A DNA stretch of 64,000 nt, taken from Lunularia cruciata. Lineage: Eukaryota > Streptophyta > Marchantiopsida > Lunulariales > Lunulariaceae. This document shows, piece by piece, positions 20,876 through 32,238 of the stretch (positions are counted from its first letter, which is position 1; every line of letters starts with the position of its first letter). Position numbers and translations under genes: made by a program. The notes below the pieces were generated by a model. It searched no databases, had not been told where the DNA came from, and worked only from the letters and a program-made list of their open reading frames with translations. The stretch spans positions 30,256,001 to 30,320,000 of the forward strand of contig OX419757.1 in the NCBI GenBank assembly GCA_948567375.1, written 5' to 3'.

Positions 20876-21469
20876 TGAAGTTTGACATCCTTGTTTAAAA
20901 TATTGGATTGCTTGATAATATGTGTTTAAAACCAACCTCCTCCTTGTTACCAAATAGAAAATTTACATCCTTTCCTAAAATATTATTGAGTGATACTTCA
21001 TATAGAGATAAGATTAACTTTTAGAAGTTTGCACAAACTCATATGATTCATATGATTTGTACTCATATGATTTAAAGAACTAAATATAAATAAAATAAAA
21101 TAATTAGATATTTCTTTTGTAAGATAAAAATAATCATATCCATGATTACATTGAATTACAAAAATTGGAGTTAGAAGTACACTTTATGTGAATTTTCTAC
21201 TCACAAAAAAGAGCAAATACATTATATTTTAATAATTTTCAATATTATACTTAAGATGTGTGTGGTGATCCACCTTTGTTGTATTAGAGTGGAAAATATT
21301 TTGTTTAGAAGATAAAGTGAAGTAGTGTATAAGGTACATTGTAAAAGACCAAGGAGAGAAATAGGAGAATGAAAGACCAAAGTGGAACATCTTGTACTCT
21401 TGAATGAGGGAAACTCTAAATGCTTGGCATGAGCTTGGGCTATAGTATTATAAAGAACATACAAGGCTC

Positions 21470-21705
21470 TTGAGAAGTTTCTCAGGAAGCCTCTTAAAAG
21501 TTACCTTCTTTGAGTGCAAGCCAAGTTAATTGGGAAGCTTCTCAAGAAGCTTCCTTCTAAAAGCCGTCTACTTGGCATGCAAGCTAAGCTAGTCAAGAAG
21601 CTTCACAAGAAGCTTTCTTCTAGAAGTCATCTACTTGGCATGCAAGTTGAGCTAGATCGGAAGCTTCCCAAGAAGCTTCCTCCTAGAAGTCATCATTTGG
21701 CATGC
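21470..21705 (+). repeat. 63-bp minisatellite rich in GAAnnTTC inverted pentamers
   Basis: About 3.5 units are spaced 62-63 bp apart: CTTGGCATGC at 21571 and 21634, a variant at 21696, and a diverged TTGAGTGCAAG near 21509. Each unit carries GAAGCTTC palindromes, often paired as GAAGCTTC-4-AAGCTT and followed by TTCTAGAAG. Because 63 is a multiple of three, the repeat leaves an 84-codon frame open (21514-21765) with a 21-residue period. I take that frame as incidental. Runs of alternating GAA and TTC resemble heat-shock-factor sites. Confidence 0.8.
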
Positions 21706-21931
21706 ACATTACCCAATACTTGGAAGGCACTTAGTAGCTTCCTAGATATTTCTAAAATATTTTTATAATTCTTGGCTAATTTGGCATATTTGTAATTTTT
21801 TTAGCTTCAACTAACTCATATGTAAACTCCATAATGTTGCATATATGATGAAACAAAAGGATGTTTGTTTATCATTATATTAGTCTAAAAAATAGATAGG
21901 ATAAAGACTATAGTATAATAGTATCCTTAAA

Positions 21932-22450
21932 TGTAATACCAATAGCTAGATATATTATCTAGAGGTGAAAATTGAGTTGGTAACATCTGAAAGGATGTTA
22001 GGTATGATAGGCTAGGTAGGTCAGATAGAGGTGTCATTGAAAGAACACTTTTACTAATAGAGCAAGAGCCAAAAACAACCTAAAATATAATACCAATTCC
22101 TAAATATATTATCTAAAGGTGAAAATTGGTTTGGTAACATCAGGAAGGATATTATAGATAATGGACTAAGCAGATTAAATAGAGGTATCACCAAGAGAGT
22201 ACTTCTACTAATAGAGTAGGAGCTAAAAATAGTTTGAACTTTAGAGCCAATTCTAGAGGCCTAAATGGATGAATTAGGCTTCCAAAATGTGTACATTTCT
22301 CCCAAGGAGAGAAGAGACTAGCTTCCCTCCCCCTTGGTTGTCTCATTGAGAGCTTTCCAAGGATGGAGGTTCCTTTGAGGGAATCCTCTTTGCTATAATA
22401 AAGTCAAGGTGCTCCTTTGGAGCATCAAAGTATTGAGTGTGAAGATTACA
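21932..22450 (+). repeat. 5' LTR of a family B retroelement remnant
   Basis: The LTR starts TGTAATACC and ends GAAGATTACA. It matches, in opposite orientation, the LTRs at 52074-52858 and 58693-59445. Like them, it opens with two imperfect tandem copies of a segment of about 150 bp (21932-22082 and 22085-22235). At 519 bp it is shorter than the others (749-785 bp) and lacks internal parts. The primer site follows directly. Confidence 0.8.
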
Positions 22451-22451
22451 A

Positions 22452-22463
22452 TGGTATTAAAGT
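22452..22463 (+). other. Primer-binding site, initiator tRNA-Met type
   Basis: TGGTATTAAAGT lies one base after the LTR end. The same position in the minus-strand family B element has TGGTATCAAAG, and the general plant pattern is TGGTATCAGAGC. A C-to-T change explains the difference. Confidence 0.7.
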
Positions 22464-24113
22464 AGGTGTTTCAATCAATAAGAGTGGATCACACTTCTTG
22501 GAAGAACAAGTGCTACTAAGATTGAGTAATTTTGAGGAGAGAAACCATAGTGCAATCAATAGATTAGGAGTATGTTAGAGAGAGGATAGGGGGAGGCTTA
22601 GAGAGGACAATATCTAGCATTCCACTTCCCATTCTTGAATCTATTCCATATCAAGATTATCTATATCTAATATGAACAAGTGAGAGTATATCTCATTTTC
22701 CATTTTAGAGCAGAGTTCATGGATATAATGATGAATAAACCAAACTCAGTGATTTTTCCTGAGGTGATATATGATAGAGAATGAGACTTGATGATCTACA
22801 TTATGTTATGATGGATATGAATATTTGAAATCCTCTTTTTTTAACACTCAAGTAGAATCCATTGTGTGGTTAGACCAAAAGTAATGTTTAGGGATTTTGT
22901 AGTTCACAATTTTGGTGAGGAATATCATCAACAAGTGATAGCCTTTGAAGTTCTAATGGAAGTCCCAATAATCCATGCTCCTTCTTGAGTGATCATATTG
23001 ATCCTCTATTAAGGTAGGAAATAGCAATTGGATCCCAATAATCCATGCTCCCTCTTGAGTGATCATATTGAAGTAGGAAATAACAATTGAGTAGTTGTTG
23101 TGTGTAGGAATCATGGATCCACAATTTTAGGAGTTGATGCAAGGGATGTTGGATGAGCTTTTGGAGATCATGATGACCATGAAGGCATTGCAAAGTCAAG
23201 TAAGTACCTTTAAGAATGATCAAGCAATGCACAAAGGAGAGTTGTCCCAAAACCAAGTACCAATGGTTGAAGTACATGGAGATTCACTCATGCCAATGAC
23301 ACCAACACCGGTCAACAATGAGACCACATTCTTACTATTAATGAAGAGGACATGCAATATCAAGCTTTACAAGGGATAACAATCCGTAGGAGTATTGGAG
23401 AATTAGATTTCAAGAATGAATCAATACTTTTGATTGTTCACCATCGAAATCACCAATCATTTTGCAGATATGTTTGCATGTGGGTACTTTATAAATAAAG
23501 CCCTCACATTGTATGATGATTGGGAACAATCAATGTTAGCTAAAGGAAGAGAGGTCACTTGGATGGCCATGCAAGAAGGGCTACTAAAGAACTTCAAATC
23601 TATGGATCTTATATAGATGGCTTGCACCCAAATCTAGAGGTTGAAGCAAAAGAACAATGTACAAGAGTATGTGGAAGCATTCCTTGATCTACAAGTCACA
23701 TGAGTCTAGTAGAAGCTCTAGATAATTTCAAATGAGTGTTGAAAGAGAAAATTCACCAAGAAGTAATAGTACAAAACCCTTGCATGGATTTTGAAGCTAT
23801 TGCTTGTGCTGTAGAGAATAGCAGGGGTGCTTGGAGGAGGCGAAGAGTAGTCATGACTCAACATTATTAGGCCAAAACACAACACTTTGGTGGACCAGTT
23901 CTTATGGAATTGGGCAACATTCAATTTTGAGAACGAGGAGCACAAACACTCCAAGGAGAAAGAGGACGACTCAAAGAAAGAAGAGATGGGTGTCCCACAA
24001 GGAGAAGGGACTTGAGTAAAACAATGTCATTGTTACAATTGTGGCCAAGTTGGGCACCTAGCCGTCAATTGTCATACTCATTTTCCTAGAGGCCCTTGGT
24101 CTCCATACAAGTG
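22464..24113 (+). pseudogene. Leader and gag pseudogene of family B (plus-strand copy)
   Basis: The leader (22464-23112) includes a short internal duplication: GGATCCCAATAATCCATGCTCC-like text occurs twice within 22960-23060. Gag starts at ATG 23113 and is collinear with the minus-strand family B gag starting at 58095. Pieces are open at 23134-23379 and 23434-23616, with stops between. A CCHC knuckle, CYNCGQVGHLAVNC, lies at 24031-24072. Recognisable gag ends soon after, near a GPWSPYK motif (about 24091-24113); no protease or RT follows. The element is therefore a 5' LTR-gag fragment. Confidence 0.75.
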
Positions 24114-24293
24114 ATCTTTAAATAACATTGGAGAGATAAATTGAAGAGGAAGATGCAAAAATCACATTAGAAAATGAAGATCACTAATAAATGTACCTCA
24201 CAGCCTTACTAGCTCAATGGAGAAGCAAAAAAGTAAGGAAAGGAAGAAGACAAGTCCGTAGAGAGTGAGCATAGTTGATTGTCATAAATGGAG

Positions 24294-24693
24294 TGTCATG
24301 CCATTTGTAGTGTTGCATCTAGATTGCTTGGACACTAGAGTTGCAGTGATAGTAGTTAGGGGTATTTTAGTAGCTATTCATAGACTACTTTCCGATGGTC
24401 AGATTTTGTGTTCAGGGTATTGTATGGTAGGGCCCATTGTCACTTTGCAGTATTTGCACCGTTGAGTGTGCCATCAATGGGACCATTAAGATTTCAGACC
24501 TAGCTTGAGTCTAGGGGTATACTTTTAAAGTACAACTCTAGAGTGCTCACTTCTCTAATGTTGAGCCTTTGAGTCCTTGGTTTTGGTGGATAGAGGTTGG
24601 CAAGTGTCACCTGGATTCTCTTAGCTAGAGTGGATGTGGCTTGATTGTAATCAATGCCTAGTTGTTGGAAATTTATGGAATGATAGATCAAGT
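24294..24693 (+). repeat. Dispersed repeat, copy 2 (copy 1 at 358-760)
   Basis: This copy is collinear with 358-760, from TGTCATGCCATTTGTAGTG to TAGATCAAG. It begins within about 200 bp of the end of the family B gag fragment. Confidence 0.75.
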
Positions 24694-25569
24694 ATTGATA
24701 TGAGTTGAGTTGATTTGAGTGGTATAAACAAACTGATTACATCAGAGAAGTGAGGTTAGGGAGAAGTTGGGTGCAAGAACTACCATTGTTGGTGGTATCT
24801 CCAAGCTTGGTGGATTATAGGTAGCTTGATCAAAGTTCAAGTTTTCTTTGGTGTGCAAAAGCTTGTTGATTGATATGGATTTGGCAATGAGGTAAACGGT
24901 GTGCAGAAGCTTTGGCCAAATTTTGAGCAAAGAGAAGCAATTTTTTAGCAATGGTTGTGATTTTGAGCTCAAGAGGTGAAAGTAGGACCAATTTGTTGCA
25001 AGTTGGGCTCAAAAAGTGAAATTGAAGGTGGAGTTAGGATTATATCCTCGTGAATTTTTGATATGGAAACACCCATTATTTCAATTTGGCTTGAGTAGAG
25101 AGTTAGCAGAGGATTTGGCTATCAACCAAATTTAGGGTCTACGTCAAATTTTTGCTGGAATTCATGTCAAATTTTAGCCAGATTTGGAGTTTTGCTTGTT
25201 GGCCAAAAGAAGGGCCTCATTTGGCTGAATTTTGGCATTTAGAGACTTTGAGGAATAGGGTTGTGGGCTACGAGAGGCTATAAAGGCCTAGAATGGCTAA
25301 CAAGCAAACTTGTTGGCATGATAGCTTAGAGAAGATCTTAGTCATTGTTTGGCAAAATCTACTCATCCTGTTAGATTGTGTGCAATAGGGTTTGACCCTT
25401 AGATCTTTGGTTCCTAGACTAGTGCCCTAGCCAATTGATCCACCCTCACTTGTTATCCTAGTGACTATTTCACTATTATCTATACACTCATAGCTTTGGC
25501 TAGGAGACTCAGTTTGATCCCATTCTTGATAATCCTAGTAGCTTGGGACATAGATAGGAACTCCTAGTA
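24694..25569. other. No gene seen; probable mobile-element leader debris
   Basis: No ORF over 80 codons or recognisable motif is present. The text is G/T-rich on the plus strand with repeated TTGGCCAAA- and CAAATTTTTG-like phrases, reminiscent of LTR-element leaders, but it matches no other part of this window convincingly. Confidence 0.35.
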
Positions 25570-26249
25570 TGTCTCTCACTCAAGATGAACCTCTAATGGC
25601 TATTATGGTAGCGCACCATGGACTAAGAAGGCAAAGAACCCTAACTCCATCATATTCCTCCAAGGCTAACACTCCAAGACTCAAGACATTGCTCACTAGA
25701 GAACTCAATGAGAGAGAGAAAGTTGCAAATGAAAGGATGATGATTACCTCCTCACCCCTAGTTTATATACTTGTGAAATAGTTATGCACCAAAATTACTA
25801 ATTACTAGGATAACTCAAGTTACTAGGGTAAAAGTCAAGTAAAGTCAAAAAGTATAATGGAATATCCATCCACATAGGCATATTCCACTAAGCATGTGAT
25901 CTTATCTTGACCCAACCACTAAGTCAAGGATTCCTTCACATGGGCTATCCTTAGACTATAGAAGAATCCAAAACAAAAATGCTTGCGGGCCCAAGAGTTC
26001 TCAACTCTTTCCTCAAAGCCAAACACCTATGAATAATACTAAGTCAACACACTAGAATCCAAAATAGTGGTGCTCATCTTTTCCATTTCCTCTAAAGTAA
26101 GGTCCCCACTATCTTAGCTATGACTAACTTTAGCTAATCATAACTAATGTAGAACAATCCTTTATCTTTATATAAATAATATCTCTCAAGTATTTGTAAT
26201 ACTAAGCTAAATATCATAATACCATATACATGCACAAATGGGTGTTATA
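25570..26249 (-). repeat. Solo LTR of the A2 family, reverse orientation
   Basis: The 680 bp are the reverse complement of the A2 LTR over nearly its full length, with scattered substitutions. The U3 end reads GGGTGTTATA where A2 has GGGTGTTACA. The other end stops at TGTCTCTCAC and lacks the last 12 bases (the GGCCGGCTCACA end) of the A2 LTR. Flanking pentamers (CTAGT or TAGTA against GCACA) do not form a TSD, so it is an old insertion, a rearranged copy or a subfamily with a different end. Confidence 0.8.
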
Positions 26250-28540
26250 GCACAACCCTTTATGTTGGGGAGGGCTACAATTATTGGTCTAGGGTTATGG
26301 AAGACCAATGAGGAGAGTTGTCCATTTCAGATCCAAACATCTCTAGGAGGTGGTTCAACATAATACATCACATGTAGAGAGCTAGTGGTTCAGATTTAGC
26401 TTGGTTATCCAACTGATAGTTTGGTGGTGAGAGCTTAGGCTATTGCAACAATAGCTAAGTCATATGATGGGCTAGTTGGTGGAGCAGTGCTATATCTCAT
26501 GGGTTTCAGTATTGACTATTGAGAAGAGATAGCCTCCTATAGACCAAGTTGGTAGTCAGGTGAGGGACAAGTATGTTGCCTACTAGTATGCTTTAGTAGT
26601 GGCAGTCTTGGCTCACTATAGCTTGAGACTATGGCAACATCAATTTCAGCTTTTAGTGGTGCAATTACTTGGCTTGGTGGTTCATTGAGGAGAACACCCA
26701 TGCAGAGGATACTCTAGTACCAAAAGAAATCACTCAGATTTGGAGTACACGTGGGATTGTTCTATCCACCTTGGATGTTCCATTGTGGAGTTTAGAGGAG
26801 GCATTGCAGCAACATGCAGATCGGTTGGTGCAATAGGCTTGGAGTGGAGCCTTTGTACCACCAAGAGATGAGTGTGAGGATGAACCTTTAGAATTGATTA
26901 CCTTGACACCTCTGGATACCACACTCATTGCTTGGTAGTATCCAATAGAGGGAGTATGTCTATTGGGGTTGTTTGGTGGGACTAGCACCGGACTAGCTAT
27001 AGTACTACAGGTGGGTATACAAATATAGAGGTACTTATATGTGGAGAGAGATGAGACTGCCATGCAAGTCTCTCTCCATCATGTGGCATATTTGAGCTAT
27101 CAATATCTTGAGTGTCAATAGTCAAGCATTACTAAAAAGCCCTACCAACAAACATTTTTTTGCTGGGGGTGCATGATCTAGAGCGACATAGGTCTATTCA
27201 TTTGGTGATTTCTGGAGAGCCATGCCAAGGACATACATGTGTTGGCCAAGGTATGGGTCTTCAAGATCCCCGTTCTGGTGTGTTTTGGGAGATGTTATGG
27301 ATACTAGAACATCTCTAGGTTCATTAGTCCGTTTCTCTAGCTTACATTTTGGAGAATGTCCCTTTGATGGGTGATTCTTGCACCCAAGTGGTGGTGAGTA
27401 CACATTAGGTCCATTCTTGGATAGGACTTGTTGTTTTGTTAGATGCAGCCAGAGTGGGATCACAAGCTCATCACCTTTGCCTTTGGTGGATGAACCTCTT
27501 ACCTAGAGAGGTTCTACAACACGCTTATGATGGGATTTAGCAACTAGACCACATCATTATTGATGACATCTTGGATGTTGGGCATTAGTATCAAATGGTG
27601 GTAGTGGTTGATAGGTCACCTATGGTAGTGGTGAACCTAGTTAGACAACCTAGAGCCGCTTTTCCCACACTTATGAGTTTCCCATTCTCTCATGTTTTTT
27701 GAGAGGGAGGTCTTGGATTGGTTTGGGACTCATAGTTACAACAATTGGTGGAGCCCAATGCCGATGAGAGAGAGCGGGTGATGTGTTTTTGCACTAGTAT
27801 TATTGCTATTCCAACAATGTTAGAGGCATCCAAGTGTTAGGTGTTAGGTTAGGCTATGGACTTGAACTATTTGATTTGGATTGTGAGCCTTGGCTTGGCA
27901 GAGCACCGTAGGATGTGCTTGATAAGCATCACCACTAAGATACTTGTGAGCATTGGGCCTATTGAGACAATTCAAGCACATATTGGGGGCGATAGACCGA
28001 GTGGATAGGGTATTCTTGGCACACAACCAATAGCTACTAGGAAGAGTGGTCTACTTGGAGTCCATCCAGGTGAGCGTGAGCTACTTGGATTACACCCTTG
28101 GTCTACTTGGGATGTTGCTAGAGGACGTGTGGAGCTTGCAACTAGAGTGGAGGGAATTTTTCACATAGAGGTTGGGACCTCTAGTGGTTGGGAGCATGAC
28201 ACTATTGCTCCAAGAGTCAAGTGTAGCAACTAGTCAATACGTCTTCCACTCCTATGACAATTACAGAGGATCCTTGGGAGCCAAATCTTGGACCCAAGCT
28301 TACAAGAGAGGTAAGATGGAGAGTTTGGAGGTTCTTGAGGAGCGCACGAGTTGTTTTTCCTTTTGTATGAAAGATTTGGGTGCTCTAAAAGGACTTAGTA
28401 TTTGGATTGAGTTGACTAGTGATACACTTATTTTCCGATGTCCTTATTGATATAGTGATGCGGAGAGAACATTGATTTAGAGTTAGAGTAAAGACCTTTT
28501 TGAGGCTAGTTTGGTGGAGATTTCACATGGAGAGTACGCA
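26250..28540 (+). pseudogene. Degenerate upstream body of Ty3/gypsy element (family C)
   Basis: This region lies directly upstream of a clear RT pseudogene in the same orientation and presumably carried gag and protease. Short frame pieces (for example 28172-28450) are open, but I find no zinc knuckle or DSG motif I can trust. Stops are frequent in all frames. Confidence 0.35.
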
Positions 28541-29150
28541 TCAGCAACAATGATGCCAACCAAGAAGGATATGCATGGCAACTACACAAATAGGTAGATG
28601 TGTGGAGATTACCGTCCTATCAACCAATAGACTAGGGCTGATCAGTATGCCATGCCTACACTAGAGGAGATCTTTCATGCAATTGGGCATGCAAAGGTCT
28701 TTAGTAATTTAGATCTTTGAGCATGATATCAACAATTGCCGATCAAGGAGGAGGATAAGTCCAAGATAGAATTTTGGGCTATTGATCCTCATGGTAAGGA
28801 TATGTTATATCAGTGGATGCTCTTACCAGTTGGGTTAAAGAACACTCTTATTGAGTTCTAACGGGTCATAAATTTGATCGTAGCTGGATTGGATTTTGCT
28901 TGGTGCTATATTGATGACATTTTTGTCTATAGCACTATGGTTTAGGAGCATGACAGATAATTGTTGGAGGTGTTTGAGAGGTTGAGATCTCATGGACTCA
29001 AATTACATCTTGGGAAGTGTAGGTTCTTCCATGAGCAAGTTGAGGATTTGGGTCATATTATCTACCCTGGAGGAATTGGTGTTCAATAGACCAAGGTGGA
29101 GGCTATTGCACGTATTCTTCAACCTATGGATATGAGTAGAGTGTGAGCAT
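28541..29150 (+). pseudogene. Reverse transcriptase pseudogene, family C
   Basis: Conserved RT blocks can be read across stops: CGDYRPIN (about 28600-28625), PTLEEIFHAIGHAKVFSNLDL, a damaged LLPVGLKN block, the catalytic motif YIDDIFVYS (YIDD at 28907-28918), then HGLKLHLGKCRFF and a LGHII block (near 29048-29060). The order and spacing are those of Ty3/gypsy RT. At least eight in-frame stops, many TAG or TGA, disable it. Confidence 0.85.
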
Positions 29151-29720
29151 TCCTTGGGTTGATGAACTTCTATTGTTGTTATGTTAGAGGATTTAGTGTC
29201 ATTGCCAAGGGCTTGGAAAAATTGACCAAGCTTACACAAGAGTGGTGTTATGGAGATGAACAAGAGAGAGCTTTTATAGAGCTCAAAGAGAGGTTGACAT
29301 CTACTCTTATTTTGAGTAGACCGATCAGAGGATGACCATTTTAGGTTCACATTGATTGGAGTATATTGGGGCTTGGAGTAGTGCTCATCCAACATGATGA
29401 TGAGGGGAAGGAGTTTGTGGTGGTCTATGCTAGTTGCTCCAACAATTCAGTGGAGGTGAAGTATAGTTCATATAAGGGAGAGTGCTTGGCAACAATTTGT
29501 GCACTAGCACATTTTTTATGTTACCTATTTGGTAACCCCTTTACTCTTATCATTGATCATCAACCATTGAAGTGGTTGATGGAGTCCAAAAAGCTTTTAG
29601 GGAAGCTTGCACAATGGGCTCTGATTTTACAAGAGTATGATTTCACGATTATTCATAGACCTAGAGTGGTGAACCATGATGCAGATGGGGTGAGTAGAAA
29701 CCCATGTCCTGGCTAGTAGG
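29151..29720 (+). pseudogene. RNase H region, family C
   Basis: It begins with AFLGLMNFY, the RT-RNase H connection, and runs through VHIDWSILGLGVVLIQ and YSSYKGECLATICAL to LIIDHQPLKWLM, ending in VVNHDADGVSRNP. The last 116 codons (29366-29716) are open. The first catalytic aspartate is kept as HIDWS, whereas the usual form is YTDAS. It would remove RNA from the RNA-DNA hybrid; the rest of pol is broken. Confidence 0.85.
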
Positions 29721-30049
29721 ATCAGACCGGAGCACATTGGCATAGTGAGACAAATGAGGAGATGGTGTAAGGTTGGCATGCATCTACCTTTCTTTGTATA
29801 TTTTCTAAGGCTTTGGTGGTATCTCTCTCAACGCATACAAGAGGAGTAATTGAGCTCGGAAATCCAAAGAGTGAAGATATTGGTAGAGTTTAGCGAGACA
29901 TTCATGATGATGTCTTAGTGATGGATTATCTTTGCACTAGTATTATGGGTGGCATAGTTGGGGCAAAGGGGAGAAGCCGTGTCCTTTAGTGAGCCAAGCG
30001 GTTTAGATTGGAGGGCAACCACCTTTTGTATGTATGGAGGATGGTAGAG

Positions 30050-30499
30050 TGAGTAGTACCACTTCCATCTCAGAGACCATAGTTGGTCCATCATGCTCAT
30101 GAAGAGCTACGACATTTTGGAGTAAAGCGTACATATAGCTTACTCCAAAGTCATTATTGGTGGCACTGTATGTAGACCGATGTACAATAGCTTGTTGCCA
30201 AATGTGTGGTTTGTGACCAAGTTAGAACATCATTTAATGCTCCTATGCCACAACTACACCCATTAATTATCATGGGATTGGGTTACCATTGGAGTTTGGG
30301 CTTTGCTGGACCTTTACCGTTGACTGTGAGATATCATTGGTATGTTTTGGTGATGATGGAGCACTTCTCCAAGTGGATTCAGCTGGTGGCACTTCTTGAC
30401 AAGTCCATTGAAGGGACGGCTTACACGTTCTTGGATTGGGTTCTCGGTCATTTTGGTGCACAATATGAGGTTTTGACTGATGCTATATATGATACATAA
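30050..30499 (+). pseudogene. Truncated integrase, family C
   Basis: The HHCC zinc-binding part is readable (HAHEELRHFGVKRTYSLL, then CVVCDQV at about 30200-30220). The start of the core follows (GFAGPLPLT, VLVMMEHFSKWIQLVAL), and the frame ends at VLTDAIYDT, where SDRG would be expected. Sequence after 30499 is unrelated AT-rich DNA, so the element is cut just at the second catalytic aspartate. There is no 3' LTR. Confidence 0.85.
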
Positions 30500-30889
30500 A
30501 TACTAGATAATTTTATCAAGTATATGAGGATATATTTTTTGTGTAATGATATTATAAGAGGTATTATTTTTCACCATTCAAATTTAAAAGATAAAATATC
30601 TCAATATGTATGTTTAGAAAATTGAATCCATTACATTGTATGAGCAACTTCTACAATGATCTTCTTAATCACAACAAATAGTGAAGTCTTATTGTACATT
30701 CAAGAGTTAAGGTAATTTGTACTTTTCAACTCATCAACTCTGTATTTCTATTAATATAACATATGCAAAGTAATTCTAAATATATAATTAATTTAATCAT
30801 TAATCTTGGATAGAATGATATTCAATCAAAATTATCAACTAGTCTTAGTTCATTATGGAATGTCTATGTATCTTACATCAAAACTATAA

Positions 30890-30980
30890 TTCTTTTTTTA
30901 TAATGACCAAAGGTAAGAATATTTTTTATATAATGACCAAAGGGTAAGAATTTTTTTTATATAATGACCAAAGGTAAGAG
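30890..30980 (+). repeat. Three-copy tandem repeat, 30-31 bp
   Basis: TAATGACCAAAG recurs at 30901, 30931 and 30962, each followed by GGTAAGA and a T-rich run of varying length. The copies are almost identical, so the expansion is recent. Confidence 0.85.
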
Positions 30981-31600
30981 GATGTATTTATAAATTTTCT
31001 AATATAAGGTGAGATCTAAAATAATCAATGAAAAAAATATAGTGTTATATCAAGATTAAAGTCAACTTTTCTGTTCAAACTAAAATATAATTGCTTAGAA
31101 TGGAATTTTATTATCTACTTTTCTGATAACATGTAAAAATTGGAACAAAAGTATTAAAATAGAGGAAATTTCTTATACATATTTATAATTTTGAAAGCAA
31201 GATTTTATAAAAAATGATGCTCTTAAGGCACAAGAGCAATGACAATTATTTGAAACTTTCATTCTCAAATATTGGTATATCAATATTTGAGAAGGAGATT
31301 TAAACTATTCTCACCAAGTTTATACAAAATGAAATGATGGATTTGATTAATATATATCTTTATCCCGAAACTCATTGTTATGATTTAAATTTGCATAATT
31401 TCTTATTTGACTTATGTTGACTATGGAGTATTGTTATTTTTCGATTAAAAAATCGATTTTGTGTAAGTGCGAGGGGAAACACAATCAATACAATCTTGAC
31501 CAATTTTTCTTAAGTTTTATATTGCAAAGGTCTTTCTTGCAAACGAAACGTTGGAAGATCATTATCATACTATAAGAAGTAACAAGCAAAAATGTATGAA

Positions 31601-31661
31601 CTAAAATAGCTCTTATACTCTTGACCTTGTTCCAAGGTCAAGAGTATAACAGCCATTTTAG
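31601..31661. other. 28-bp foldback hairpin with 5-nt loop
   Basis: Arms at 31601-31628 and 31634-31661 pair with two mismatches around the loop GTTCC. The inner 16 bp (31613-31628 with 31634-31649) are a perfect match: TTATACTCTTGACCTT and its complement. The right arm is followed directly by G and a T-run. It lies in spacer about 1.2 kb upstream of the SSX2IP-like start codon. It could be a small MITE-like foldback, a hairpin RNA precursor, or a chance inverted duplication. Confidence 0.8.
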
Positions 31662-32188
31662 GTTTTTTTTAATCAATGTGAAAAGAGAGAATTATGTGAT
31701 TATGAATATAAATCTTTAAAATGGGACTACTGAAAAAAATATTATTGAAAGAAAAATGCTATATTGAAGTAAAATTCATACAATGTATAAACATAATATA
31801 ATAAGTGCCATAAAAATACGCTTTGCTGATTCTCTTTCTTGCACGAACTGAAGAATCATTTGGTCATTCTTTTTCACTTTCACTTTCTATTATAATTGAA
31901 TTGCAATCTTTTGTCATCAACTAAAATTTTCTTAGCATGAGTTGGTTATGATATATAAAATTATCGTAACATATTCAGCTTGTTCATTTTATTTTCTTGT
32001 TTATATTGAGAAGACATTTTCTCTTTTACTAATTTTCTCTTTTACTAATGTAACTTTCCACTTGACTACATACTTGAATTTTAAATTCTTGACTTGTAAT
32101 AACGAATCATGTTAAACTAAAAACATATGTATTGAAAAGTTATACATGTTACCCCCAAGTTAGCCCCATGTTATTTTTTTTTCTCTCC

Positions 32189-32238
32189 CGGCTTGATGGG
32201 GTCTTCACATCCTTCGTTTTTCCTACGCGGTCGCCTTT
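32189..32238 (+). repeat. Short dispersed repeat, copy 1 (copy 2 at 61663-61712)
   Basis: The run from CGGCTTGATGGGGTCTTC onward matches 61663-61712 in about 40 of 50 positions. This copy has lost part of both small hairpins seen in copy 2. It lies 650 bp upstream of the gene start, possibly in promoter or 5' UTR territory. Confidence 0.75.

Larger units (their letters stand above)
14231..21469. other. AT-rich relic DNA, no supported gene
   Basis: About 7 kb without a convincing ORF. The strongest structures are a diverged direct repeat (about 14440-14960 against 17430-17955) and an imperfect tandem duplication (about 20270-20875). Sequence near 17150-17330 weakly resembles the post-LTR leader of family B (22620-22810). 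The short ORFs near 16849-17158 show no recognisable domain. I read this as heavily decayed mobile DNA. Confidence 0.5.
30500..32188. other. AT-rich intergenic spacer
   Basis: I see no gene. It contains a 30-bp tandem repeat (30890-30980) and a strong foldback (31601-31661), listed separately. It also holds a doubled CTCTTTTACTAATTTT motif near 32020-32050. Confidence 0.6.

Noticed and set aside
21514-21768. 84-aa ORF with 21-residue internal repeats
   Set aside because: The repeat unit is 63 bp, so any stop-free unit leaves a long frame. Composition follows the DNA palindromes, with no independent sign of coding.
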